Source: Muribaculaceae bacterium
Lineage (GTDB): Bacteria > Bacteroidota > Bacteroidia > Bacteroidales > Muribaculaceae
Assembly: GCA_011959405.1 (NCBI GenBank)
Contig: BLLX01000014.1
Location: forward strand, 1 to 35,209
DNA length: 35,209 bases
Reading direction: 5' to 3'
Below the pieces are notes generated by a model. The model worked only from the letters and a program-made list of their open reading frames with translations. It was not told where the DNA came from and searched no databases. Shown in pieces: positions 12,168 through 18,918 of this stretch; within the stretch, counting starts at the first letter, position 1, and every line of letters begins with the position of its first letter. Made by a program: the position numbers and the translations under genes.

Positions 12168-12436
12168 ATTTTTGGTTCACTATTTTTTATACGTTCTTAA
12201 ACATACTTTCACCAAAACCCTATAAACCAAACTATTAAACCCCATTTTTTATTCGTAACTTTAACACTGTTTAACATTAACCGCCGGCCAAAGCACGACA
12301 AATACAGCCAAACGCCACCAAAAATAATTCGAAAAAACTCACACCCGACAACGCCAGCCAACCGAATTTTTACCACCATTCCCGCCCTCACATCATTTAA
12401 CAAAGGAGAAATTATCCGCCGATCTTATATTTTTAC
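12168..12436. other. Intergenic region between the rrn promoter and the endonuclease gene
   Basis: An AT-rich stretch upstream of the rrn promoter on one side and of the endonuclease promoter on the other. A 64-residue minus-strand frame runs through it from a TTG start but has no protein-like features. I see no RNA gene or repeat. Confidence 0.5.
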
Positions 12437-12444
12437 TAATTTTG
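12437..12444 (+). promoter_or_regulatory. -7 element of the endonuclease I gene
   Basis: TAATTTTG on the plus strand, 30 bp before the ATG, fits TAnnTTTG. No clear TTG is seen 19-20 bp upstream, so only the -7 half is supported. Confidence 0.5.
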
Positions 12445-12473
12445 CCGACGCTAACAACCAATCAATAGATACA

Positions 12474-13529
12474 ATGAAACTAAAAACATCCATTTTCACA
12501 CTGTGGCTATCTGCCGCGGTATTTACCGCCGCCAATGCCGAAGCCCCCAAAGGATACTACAATTCCTGCGAAAACCTTGGCGGAAGAAACCTCCTGAGCG
12601 AACTCCAGGACGTGATCGACAACCATCACAATGTCGGCTACGACGGCTTGTGGGATGTCTACGCCGACTCCGACGTGCGCGACAACGGCACGATCTGGGA
12701 CATGTACTCCACCAAGCAATGGGTATTCGGTAAAAGCAAATGCGGCAACTACAAAAACGTCGGCGACTGCTACAACCGCGAACACTCCATGCCCAAAAGC
12801 TGGTTTAGCGAAGGCTCACCGATGAAAAGCGACGCATTTCACGTATACCCCACCGACGGCAAAGTCAACGGACAGCGCAGCAACTACCCTTACGGAGAAT
12901 GCGAAGGCGGCAAAAACCTTGGCACCTACAACGGAGTGACAGCCCTCGGACGTCTCGGGCGCTCCACATTCGAAGGCTACAGCGGCACAGTATTCGAACC
13001 GATCGACGAATACAAAGGCGACTTCGCGCGCACATATTTCTATATGGCGGCACGCTACAATGACAAGATCTCATCCTGGAAGAGCGACATGCTTGCCCAT
13101 AACAGCTATCCCGCCTTCTCCTCGTGGGCAGTGAAGCTTCTGCTCAAATGGCACCGCCAGGACCCCGTCAGCGAAAAGGAACGTGACCGCAATGACGCCG
13201 TCTACAAACACCAGAAAAACCGCAACCCGTTCATCGACCACCCCGAAATGGCCGAATACATCTGGGGCGACAAATCCGACCAACGCTGGTCCAGCACCAG
13301 TTCCAACCTCCCCGAGCTCAACGCTGCCGGCGAAATCAAGGTCATCCCCACCATTTCCGGAGTAGAGATCTCCGTAAGTGATGACGCCCGGATACCGGTA
13401 GCCATCTACAGCGTCGACGGCACATGCCGCTTCAACGGACATGCCGCCGGCCATACCAGCTTCAGCCTTCCCCGCGGCATCTACATCATCAATGCCAACG
13501 GCACCGCCCACCGCATCTCAGTCAAATAA
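12474..13529 (+). CDS. Secreted endonuclease I family nuclease with C-terminal sorting-like tail
   Basis: An extracellular or periplasmic DNA/RNA endonuclease of the EndA/NucM family. A signal peptide (MKLKTSIFTLWLSAAVFTAANA) gives residues 1-22. The catalytic signature follows: CYNREHSMPKSWF at about 99-111 (with the metal-site histidine) and DAFHVYPTDGKVNGQRSN at 120-137. YWARMYFY-like TYFYMAARYND comes further on. From about residue 295 a separate C-terminal segment reads GVEISVSDDARIPVAIYSVD and ends in LPRGIYIINANG, like the tails on many secreted Bacteroidales proteins; a role in export or anchoring is inferred. The gene ends 12 bp inside the 3' end of convergent recO. Likely role: breakdown of environmental nucleic acid. 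Confidence 0.9.
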   Translation: MKLKTSIFTLWLSAAVFTAANAEAPKGYYNSCENLGGRNLLSELQDVIDNHHNVGYDGLWDVYADSDVRDNGTIWDMYSTKQWVFGKSKCGNYKNVGDCYNREHSMPKSWFSEGSPMKSDAFHVYPTDGKVNGQRSNYPYGECEGGKNLGTYNGVTALGRLGRSTFEGYSGTVFEPIDEYKGDFARTYFYMAARYNDKISSWKSDMLAHNSYPAFSSWAVKLLLKWHRQDPVSEKERDRNDAVYKHQKNRNPFIDHPEMAEYIWGDKSDQRWSSTSSNLPELNAAGEIKVIPTISGVEISVSDDARIPVAIYSVDGTCRFNGHAAGHTSFSLPRGIYIINANGTAHRISVK

Positions 13530-14243
13530 ATCCCGCATCACATCGAGCGACTTCAATCCGCTCAGACCCACATGATGCAGCGACAAATACTCAAGCAATC
13601 CATCCAACACGCGCGCACGTTGTGCGCGCGTGTATTTATATAGGTGCATATTTTCCCATGTCATACGCCCCAGCGCCGCAGCTGCAGCCGTCTCGTCGGC
13701 CGTCAGATACCTCCCGTGCATCGGGGCCGACACCCTGAACACCGCATCGGCCATATCAAACAACATGCCCGGACGATAGCTCGCCACATCCGGCGCTATC
13801 CCGAGAAACACCAGCAGACGACACAAAAACACAATATGAAAATTACCCACCACCACATCCGGCGAATTCAGTCTCACGGCCGCATTCCTGACAAAATCAA
13901 ACAAAGCAGGCTCACCCTCGCTCTGGCGGAGCACATGCAGCAACACCTCGCTTAAAAACATCGCCATCGACGCCCTCAGCGGATCCGACACCACGAGCTG
14001 CATCGGCGGACACGGCTGCGGATCCCTCATGTGCAGCACCTCCTTACCCGGCACAACATCCGCCACACACACCACCGGACACATCGGCATCAGCAACGCC
14101 CGCCGCCTCCGGGCCTCCCGCCCGGCTCCAGAAGGCACCACAAACGACACCCGGCCCAGCTCACGCGAGTATGCCGACAAAATAGAATTTCGGTCGGAAT
14201 ATGGAATAACACGCAACGGAATCAGGTTTAAAGTGCGCAACAT
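13518..14243 (-). CDS. recO: DNA repair protein RecO
   Basis: RecO loads RecA onto single-stranded DNA with RecR in gap repair. The 241-residue protein has the N-terminal OB-fold pattern (TLNLIPLRVIPYSDRNSILS, then YSRELGRVSFVVPSGAGR) and a helical C-terminal part (LSEVLLHVLRQSEGEPALFDF, FHIVFLCRLLVFLGIAP). This matches Bacteroidetes RecO, which lacks the four-cysteine zinc knuckle of some homologues. The start is ATG at 14243. It is divergent from tRNA-Glu and convergent with the endonuclease gene, overlapping its end by 12 bp. Confidence 0.9.
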   Translation of the reverse strand: MLRTLNLIPLRVIPYSDRNSILSAYSRELGRVSFVVPSGAGREARRRRALLMPMCPVVCVADVVPGKEVLHMRDPQPCPPMQLVVSDPLRASMAMFLSEVLLHVLRQSEGEPALFDFVRNAAVRLNSPDVVVGNFHIVFLCRLLVFLGIAPDVASYRPGMLFDMADAVFRVSAPMHGRYLTADETAAAAALGRMTWENMHLYKYTRAQRARVLDGLLEYLSLHHVGLSGLKSLDVMRDLFD

Positions 14244-14285
14244 AAAGGGTCAAATAATTTTTTTCATGCGAATTTACCCAAAAAT

Positions 14286-14316
14286 TTGCACAATCCAAAA
14301 AATGTCCGTATATTTG
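14286..14316 (+). promoter_or_regulatory. tRNA-Glu promoter
   Basis: TTG (14286-14288), 20 bp, TATATTTG (14309-14316), then CACTCG. An exact Bacteroidetes promoter 18 bp ahead of the tRNA. The TTTGCACTCG block is shared with the rrn and tRNA-Arg promoters. Confidence 0.8.
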
Positions 14317-14334
14317 CACTCGATTTTGAGCGTT

Positions 14335-14406
14335 GGCCCATTCGTCTATCGGTTAGGACGCAAGATTTTCATTCTTGAAAGAGGAGTTCGACTCTCCTAT
14401 GGGCTA
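14335..14406 (+). tRNA. tRNA-Glu (anticodon TTC)
   Basis: A 72-nt cloverleaf: acceptor GGCCCAT with ATGGGCT and discriminator A, D-arm TCGTCTATCGGTTAGGAC, anticodon loop ATTTTCATT, T-arm GGAGTTCGACTCTCC. CCA is not encoded. Confidence 0.96.
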
Positions 14407-14452
14407 CTTACAAAAGTGAAATTACAACAAATTCCCCAAGCACACTATTGAG

Positions 14453-14490
14453 CACAAGAATCGTAGACGATACGAGTCTTGTGTTTTTTT
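14453..14490 (+). terminator. tRNA-Glu terminator
   Basis: CACAAGA pairs with TCTTGTG, then after one mismatch TCGT with ACGA. The stem is followed by a run of seven T. A strong intrinsic terminator 46 bp after the tRNA. Confidence 0.85.
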
Positions 14491-14529
14491 ATTTACAGAA
14501 ACACCATCAGGCCACACACGGCCACATGC

Positions 14530-15076
14530 TCACACACAGCGGCAATACCTCCCGGGATCATTATAATTGAGCACCCGCGCAGGCACGCCGGCCACAGTCG
14601 CATTCTCCGGCACATCATGCACAACGACCGATCCCGCCCCTATCGTCGCATTATCGCCTATTCTCACATCCTCCACCACACACACATTAGGTCCGATATA
14701 TACATTATTCCCTATCACGGCCGGAGTGCCATGATTCGTCCCTATCGACACAAACTGACTCAGATTACAGTTGTCGCCTATCACCGTCCCGCCGTTAACC
14801 ACAATCCCAACGCCATGGCCGATATACAGCCCCTCCCCAATTCGCGTCTCCACCGGAATCTGCACCCCGTATCTCCTCGACAGCCTGTAGTGCATCAGTC
14901 TCGCCACCTGTCTCAGCGGACTCGGCCCCTTGCTTGCCAGACGCAACCAGAACGAATAGGCAAAACAATGGTTCCGCGCCGTCAGCGCACACGCTAACAA
15001 CTTAAATATTACATATTTACCCCCCCCACATAATAACGGCGGTAATCAGACACGATCAGTCTGCATGCTTCTCTCA
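14530..15076 (-). CDS. Serine acetyltransferase-like left-handed beta-helix acyltransferase; 5' end frameshifted at a G8 tract
   Basis: The uninterrupted frame (14530-15000, TTG start) codes for 156 residues with hexapeptide repeats from about residue 45: IGEGLYIGHGVGIVVNGGTV, IGDNCNLSQFVSIGTNHG, VIGNNVYIGPNVCVVEDVRI and the cap AGVPARVLNY. This is CysE-like and should transfer acetyl from acetyl-CoA to serine or a sugar hydroxyl. The frame has no ATG and lacks the N-terminal helices. These appear in another frame from an ATG at 15074-15076: MREACRLIVSDYRRYYVGG, ending at a stop. The frames join at eight consecutive G (15020-15027 on plus as C8). Six or nine G would give one continuous protein of about 180 aa reading YRRYYVGGKYVIFKLLACAL. 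Phase variation, a fixed mutation or a sequencing error are all possible. Confidence 0.8.
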
Positions 15077-15108
15077 TAAGATCAACCATTAAAACTATTA
15101 GACTACGG

Positions 15109-15116
15109 CAAAAGTA
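15109..15116 (-). promoter_or_regulatory. -7 element upstream of the acetyltransferase gene
   Basis: Minus-strand TACTTTTG, about 35 bp before the ATG at 15076, fits TAnnTTTG. It supports transcription starting ahead of that ATG rather than at the internal TTG. The -33 triplet is GTG, not TTG. Confidence 0.45.
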
Positions 15117-15128
15117 CAAAATTTTCCA

Positions 15129-15136
15129 TAATTTTG
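15129..15136 (+). promoter_or_regulatory. -7 element upstream of the DUF3828-like gene
   Basis: Plus-strand TAATTTTG 20 bp before the ATG at 15156, divergent from the acetyltransferase promoter 13 bp away. No TTG at the ideal distance. Confidence 0.45.
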
Positions 15137-15155
15137 CACACGACAAAATTTTCCC

Positions 15156-15623
15156 ATGACAAAAACTTCACATATCATCAGACCGATGGCGTCCCACCGC
15201 TTCATATCCGTTCTCGTCCTCTCTATATTCTGCCTTAGCTCATTTGCCACATGCGAGCAACAGATCCGAGAGTTCTATGTCGCCTATATGCGGAATTTAG
15301 AACACAATCCCGCACAAAACGACTCCCTCTGCAACGCCTGCATGACTCCGGCGCTCATTCTGCAACTGCGGAAAGAGACACGCCGGTCCGGCGCCGACGC
15401 CATAATCCGGGCGCAGGACGTATGCGAATACGGCATACGCTCACTCTCTGTCGCTCCATTAACTGACGGATGGTATATGGTCAGATACAAATGGAACCGC
15501 GACAGCGACTACATCGAAATCCCCCTAAAAGCTGCAAACTGCGAAAGCGGCCTGAAGATACTCCACATCACCCCCACACGGCTCGGATCACGCTATGGCG
15601 ACGATCTGCTCCCACAAGACTGA
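15156..15623 (+). CDS. Small secreted protein, DUF3828-like
   Basis: A 155-residue protein with a hydrophobic export segment (HRFISVLVLSIFCLSSFA, about residues 14-31) and a mature part that reads IREFYVAYMRNLEH, then NDSLCNACMTPALILQLRKE, IIRAQDV and DGWYMVRYKWNRDSDYIEIP. This pattern matches what I recall of DUF3828 proteins, which are exported and of unknown function. Translation may also begin at MASHRF (residue 12), which would put the signal peptide at the very N-terminus. The downstream gene is convergent and only 6 bp away. Confidence 0.7.
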   Translation: MTKTSHIIRPMASHRFISVLVLSIFCLSSFATCEQQIREFYVAYMRNLEHNPAQNDSLCNACMTPALILQLRKETRRSGADAIIRAQDVCEYGIRSLSVAPLTDGWYMVRYKWNRDSDYIEIPLKAANCESGLKILHITPTRLGSRYGDDLLPQD

Positions 15624-15629
15624 AACCGG

Positions 15630-16412
15630 CTATTCCTCCGCCACAAACCACTCCGGCTCGCGACGCGCCGCACACATAGCCCTGAATATCGGGGCTATCG
15701 TTTTATATTTCAACCCCCTGAATCCTCTTGCTCCGACCGGACAAACCCAGATGCACCGTGTGCACGTCACACACTTCTGCGCGTCTGTGTCATACGGATT
15801 CTCCCTATATATCGCACCCGCCGGACACTCCCTTGCACACCGCCCGCATCCCGTACACTTCTTTCTGTCGGCCGACGGATGCAAAGGCACATAACCCGAT
15901 TGCTTATACGGCCGCTTCCCCTTCACCGACGCGGCATCCAGCACCGTACCAGCGGCCAGACACTCCCTCACCCGCTCAGCAAACTCCGCCATCCGGTCAA
16001 GATCATCCCGGTCCGGACGCCCTGCAGCCACATCCGGAAAAATACTGTGCCGGGCCACAAACGCACCGGCGGCCACAACCACAAACCCGTTTTCCGACAG
16101 AATATCGTGCAGCTCCAGCAGAGCATCCTCATAATCGCGGTTGCCATACACCACCACAGCCACACACTTCTGCCCCGCGCCCCTTATGCGCCTGAACCTC
16201 TCGGCCGCCATGGCAGGCAACCGTCCGCCATACACAGGGGCGGCAAACAGCACCACATCATCCCGGTCAGGCTCCGGCGCCGTCTCCGCCCGCATTCCCG
16301 TCAGATTGTGATGAACAACAACGGCATCATCTCCGCCGCCTATATTCCCGGCAATGGAGCGCACAATGTCCTCCGTGGTGCCTGAAGCACTGAAATAATA
16401 TGAATGTATCAT
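15630..16412 (-). CDS. Flavodoxin-ferredoxin fusion (EFR1-type)
   Basis: A cytoplasmic electron-transfer protein of 260 residues. The N-terminal about 150 residues are flavodoxin-like: IHSYYFSASGTTEDIVRSIA gives the FMN phosphate loop and VVLFAAPVYGGRLP the second FMN loop. The C-terminal part carries two 4Fe-4S motifs: CTGCGRCARECP (Cys 186, 189, 192, 196) and CVTCTRCIWVCP (Cys 214, 217, 220, 224). The domain order matches EFR1-family ferrodoxins of anaerobes. The partner enzyme is not evident; the neighbour upstream is the lysO pair on the same strand, separated by about 80 bp. Confidence 0.9.
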   Translation of the reverse strand: MIHSYYFSASGTTEDIVRSIAGNIGGGDDAVVVHHNLTGMRAETAPEPDRDDVVLFAAPVYGGRLPAMAAERFRRIRGAGQKCVAVVVYGNRDYEDALLELHDILSENGFVVVAAGAFVARHSIFPDVAAGRPDRDDLDRMAEFAERVRECLAAGTVLDAASVKGKRPYKQSGYVPLHPSADRKKCTGCGRCARECPAGAIYRENPYDTDAQKCVTCTRCIWVCPVGARGFRGLKYKTIAPIFRAMCAARREPEWFVAEE

Positions 16413-16493
16413 TCTGCTACCTGTTTATTGACTGCGCGAAATTACCAAAATATGGCGACATTGGCAAAGCCGCCCTGCCCCACAACACTCCGC

Positions 16494-17045
16494 TCAGCAG
16501 AAAATCATCAGCAATAGCGGCACAGACACCTCAAGAGCCACCCCGTGTATTATCGCCATCACCCCACGACCGCTCCTCGACACGTATGCACACAGCATCA
16601 GAGCCGCAAGCTCGCGGATAATATTGGCCAACAACGCCGTCGAAGCCAGCAAAGTGGCCGCATCCACCCCCTCCACAGGCGTCTTGAACTGCAGTATCAG
16701 CATCGACGACAACGAATAATACCCGAAACCGCTCCCCACTGCCATACAGTCCGCCATATCCACCCCAGGCAGCAACACACAACCCATCGCCGACGCAGCC
16801 ACCGTTCCCGCCACCGTAAATCCCGGCAACAGCAACGTCCTGAAACTCACCGTACGAACAATATCCGAAAAATCACCGCGCGAACCAAGTCCCATCCCCA
16901 CCTGAAACACAAGCAGCCCGAGCAACACGGTCGAAACTCCCCCCTCCGACATCCATCCGGGCACCCCACACAAAATCCCCGTGGCCATTCCCGCCACAAA
17001 CAGCGAGGGCAGAAACAGCACCCCTACCATCTCCATCAGCTTCAT
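16494..17045 (-). CDS. LysO-type lysine exporter, C-terminal half
   Basis: A 183-residue membrane protein with about five to six hydrophobic helices. GSGFGYYSLSSMLI near residue 108 and the stretch LANIIRELAALMLCAYVSR match the conserved core of LysO (YbjE, DUF340), an L-lysine efflux permease in E. coli. LysO is one protein of about 300 aa there; in many Bacteroidetes it is split into two adjacent genes, as here. Its ATG overlaps the stop of the upstream half (ATGA at 17042-17045), so the two are translationally coupled and likely form one transporter. Confidence 0.82.
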   Translation of the reverse strand: MKLMEMVGVLFLPSLFVAGMATGILCGVPGWMSEGGVSTVLLGLLVFQVGMGLGSRGDFSDIVRTVSFRTLLLPGFTVAGTVAASAMGCVLLPGVDMADCMAVGSGFGYYSLSSMLILQFKTPVEGVDAATLLASTALLANIIRELAALMLCAYVSRSGRGVMAIIHGVALEVSVPLLLMIFC

Positions 17046-17269
17046 CTCCCTCCTTCTTTCTTCCCGAACAGCCGGTCATAGCCGCAAGCTGCGACCAGAC
17101 TCCCCACGATCCCCGACACGGCAATCACCACAGCAGGAATACCTATACTGCCCAGATTATCGAGAATCATCCTGTTTGCCCCCACACCTGCCCCGAAAAT
17201 AAAGATCATGACGGCTATCGTGGCCGAAGGATACCCAACGGCAGAATCCAGAGCGCGAGATACCACCAC
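17042..17269 (-). CDS. LysO-type lysine exporter, N-terminal half (possibly short)
   Basis: A 75-residue protein with two membrane segments (ATIAVMIFIFGAGVGANRMI and IGIPAVVIAVSGIVGSLVAA) and the GVGANRMILDNLGSIG pattern of the LysO N-terminal half. The only starts are GTG codons just after an in-frame TGA at about 17279; a second TGA lies five codons further up. Homologous halves are usually a little longer, with a further N-terminal hydrophobic helix. Another frame just upstream encodes such a helix (MPELGSVWWYLALWILPLGI), so an N-terminal frameshift is possible. The transcript starts about 130 nt upstream and its leader can form a long hairpin. Confidence 0.65.
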   Translation of the reverse strand: MVVSRALDSAVGYPSATIAVMIFIFGAGVGANRMILDNLGSIGIPAVVIAVSGIVGSLVAACGYDRLFGKKEGGR

Positions 17270-17318
17270 ACGCTCCCCAATTCAGGCATTCCGCATTCAA
17301 ACAAAACCGCTGAACCAA

Positions 17319-17398
17319 TGCACAAAGACAATCCTGCACAGCCGCGATTCGGCCAGCATATTCCTGATGTCGATATTTTCTGGTCTTTGTGTCATAAT
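17319..17398 (-). promoter_or_regulatory. Structured leader of the lysO pair
   Basis: CACAAAGAC right after the inferred start site pairs perfectly over 9 bp with GTCTTTGTG about 55 nt further on, enclosing a GCCG-AATCG-CGGC hairpin. The first ATG in the leader is only a few bases from the start site, and its frame ends after 32 codons. A regulatory RNA is possible; I do not recognise a known riboswitch. Confidence 0.35.
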
Positions 17399-17404
17399 CC
17401 ACTA

Positions 17405-17435
17405 CAAAAATACAAAATCCCCCCGACCCACACAA
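17405..17435 (-). promoter_or_regulatory. Promoter of the lysO pair
   Basis: Minus strand TTG (17433-17435), 20 bp, TATTTTTG (17405-17412): an exact Bacteroidetes promoter with a start near 17398. Confidence 0.65.
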
Positions 17436-17477
17436 CTCAGAACTATCGCATCAACACAAGTCCTAACAATCAAACGC

Positions 17478-17666
17478 TTAATCCCCGTTTTCGCTCCCAA
17501 TCGCAAAAAGGACAATACATATCAGAAACGGTGTCGCTATAAAACTTAACAGAAGCCAAAGCACCGGATTTCGATTTCTTATTTGTGCCATAACAGCAAC
17601 CAACACATACATCCCCACATATACGCCAAGCACTATCAGCAAAACAACAATCATAGCTATTGACAT
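17478..17666 (-). CDS. Small two-helix membrane protein of unknown function
   Basis: About 62 residues from the ATG at 17666 (a GTG three codons earlier also fits). There are two hydrophobic segments, AMIVVLLIVLGVYVGMYVLV and VLWLLLSFIATPFLICIVL, joined by a short positive loop QIRNRNP. This loop-plus-LLS...P arrangement recurs in many small bacterial inner-membrane proteins without known function. It lies between tRNA-Arg and the lysO promoter on the same strand. The composition looks like a real membrane protein, but I cannot name a family. Confidence 0.55.
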   Translation of the reverse strand: MSIAMIVVLLIVLGVYVGMYVLVAVMAQIRNRNPVLWLLLSFIATPFLICIVLFAIGSENGD

Positions 17667-17715
17667 TACAGCCACACCGGCTGATATATCATTATTATAT
17701 ACGAAAATATATACG

Positions 17716-17752
17716 AAAAAACAAGCGGAAACCCGTGTGGACTTCCGCCTGT
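17716..17752 (-). terminator. tRNA-Arg terminator
   Basis: ACAGGCGGAA pairs with TTCCGCTTGT over 10 bp (one G-T wobble) around a 12-nt loop, followed on the minus strand by six T. It begins five bases after the tRNA. Confidence 0.85.
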
Positions 17753-17756
17753 TTTG

Positions 17757-17830
17757 TGACTCCTACAGGATTCAAACCTGTAACCTTCTGATCCGTAGTC
17801 AGATGCTCTATTCAGTTGAGCTAAGGAGCC
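17757..17830 (-). tRNA. tRNA-Arg (anticodon ACG)
   Basis: A 74-nt cloverleaf: acceptor GGCTCCT with AGGAGTC, D-arm TAGCTCAACTGAATAGAGC, anticodon loop CTACGGA giving ACG (adenosine normally edited to inosine), T-arm CAGGTTTGAATCCTG. CCA is not encoded. Confidence 0.95.
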
Positions 17831-17866
17831 ATCATTTTGAGAGATCTTATCTCCCGTTTGCGAGTG

Positions 17867-17897
17867 CAAAGTTACATCCGTTTTTTGAAATATGCAA
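17867..17897 (-). promoter_or_regulatory. tRNA-Arg promoter
   Basis: Minus strand TTG (17895-17897), 20 bp, TAACTTTG (17867-17874), then CACTCGC. The block TGTAACTTTGCACTCGC is identical over 17 bp to the rrn promoter. Confidence 0.8.
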
Positions 17898-17901
17898 ATT
17901 T

Positions 17902-18918
17902 TCACTCACTTTTTTTTCGTTTTTTTTCTTTCAGATACTCGGCGACCGTTTTTCTGATACCCTGACGCAGATCCGTGCGGGCCGTAAAGCCGAAATCACG
18001 TGCGGCCAGATCAGTAGTGCAGCACCAGTTCCGCTGCTTCATTATCTGATATTTATCGCGGTTCAGCGTCGAAGCTTTGCCACTGAAGGCGGCCACCTTC
18101 TCTGCCACGGCGCTCACTGCATACACTGCCCACATGGGCAGACGCAACGGCACTACAAATTTACCGCCAAGCTCCTCAGCCACTATCCGGCGGAACTCTG
18201 CCTGCGAATAGGCCCTCGGCTCCGAAATATTATACCGACGTCCCACAGGCGCCGACTCCAGAGCGGCAAACATGGCTTCCACCAGATCCTCCACATACAC
18301 GAACGTGATCATCTGGCGCCTGAATCCCACCCCGAAATCAAAATGACGGTCGATCGACTTGATCATCATCAGGTAATCCTTCTCATGAGGTCCATAGACC
18401 CCCGTGGGCCGGAATATGATCCACGGCAGTCCCGACGATATCTCGAGCCACTGCTCGGCCTTGATCTTCGACAGACCGTAGCGCGTGTTCGGATTCGGAC
18501 GCACATCCTCCGAAATCGGGGCATACGTGCGCTCGTCGCCTGCTCCTACGGCCGACAGCGAACTCATGTAAAGAAACTTTTCCGGCACTTTTCCGCACTC
18601 TGTGAGCACCGTGCAGAAACGACGCAGATACTCGAAGTTGATGCGGTTGAAATCAAGGAAATTCGCACATTTTGTCGCGCCGAGATTATAGATAACATAA
18701 TCCCATCCCTGCTGCTCTTGCCCTATAGCACGGAGCATGGACTCCTGCGAGTCATAGTCAAGCACCAGAAACTTCAGCGACGGATCGTCAAGATAGCGCC
18801 GAGAGGTCGACTCCCTCACGGCCACGGTGGTATCATAACCCAGTTCAAGCGCCTTGCGCGCTATAAAACCGCCTATAAAACCGCCGGCACCTACTATAAG
18901 CAATCTCTTACCTTTCAT
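17902..18918 (-). CDS. NAD-dependent epimerase/dehydratase (extended SDR)
   Basis: A 338-residue Rossmann-fold protein. The nucleotide-binding motif VGAGGFIGGFIA lies at about residues 9-20, the catalytic serine region YMSSLSAVGAG around 117-127, and the YGLSKIKAEQW (YxxxK) motif around 147. FRPTGVYGPHEKD and ITFVYVEDLVEAMFAAL are typical of sugar-nucleotide or steroid-type extended SDRs. The C-terminus resembles 3-beta-HSD/GalE relatives, but substrate cannot be told. The ATG overlaps the stop of the protease gene (ATGA at 18915-18918), so it belongs to the nptA-type/protease operon. The tail is lysine-rich (KEKKRKKSE). Confidence 0.85.
   Translation of the reverse strand: MKGKRLLIVGAGGFIGGFIARKALELGYDTTVAVRESTSRRYLDDPSLKFLVLDYDSQESMLRAIGQEQQGWDYVIYNLGATKCANFLDFNRINFEYLRRFCTVLTECGKVPEKFLYMSSLSAVGAGDERTYAPISEDVRPNPNTRYGLSKIKAEQWLEISSGLPWIIFRPTGVYGPHEKDYLMMIKSIDRHFDFGVGFRRQMITFVYVEDLVEAMFAALESAPVGRRYNISEPRAYSQAEFRRIVAEELGGKFVVPLRLPMWAVYAVSAVAEKVAAFSGKASTLNRDKYQIMKQRNWCCTTDLAARDFGFTARTDLRQGIRKTVAEYLKEKKRKKSE

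Noticed and set aside
12209-12403. 64-codon minus-strand frame upstream of the rrn promoter
   Set aside because: TTG start, low-complexity hydrophobic composition, no family signature; it lies in intergenic sequence.
17270-17398. Lysine riboswitch ahead of the exporter
   Set aside because: The leader is about 130 nt and lacks the multi-helix layout of the L-box that I know; only a generic structured leader can be claimed.
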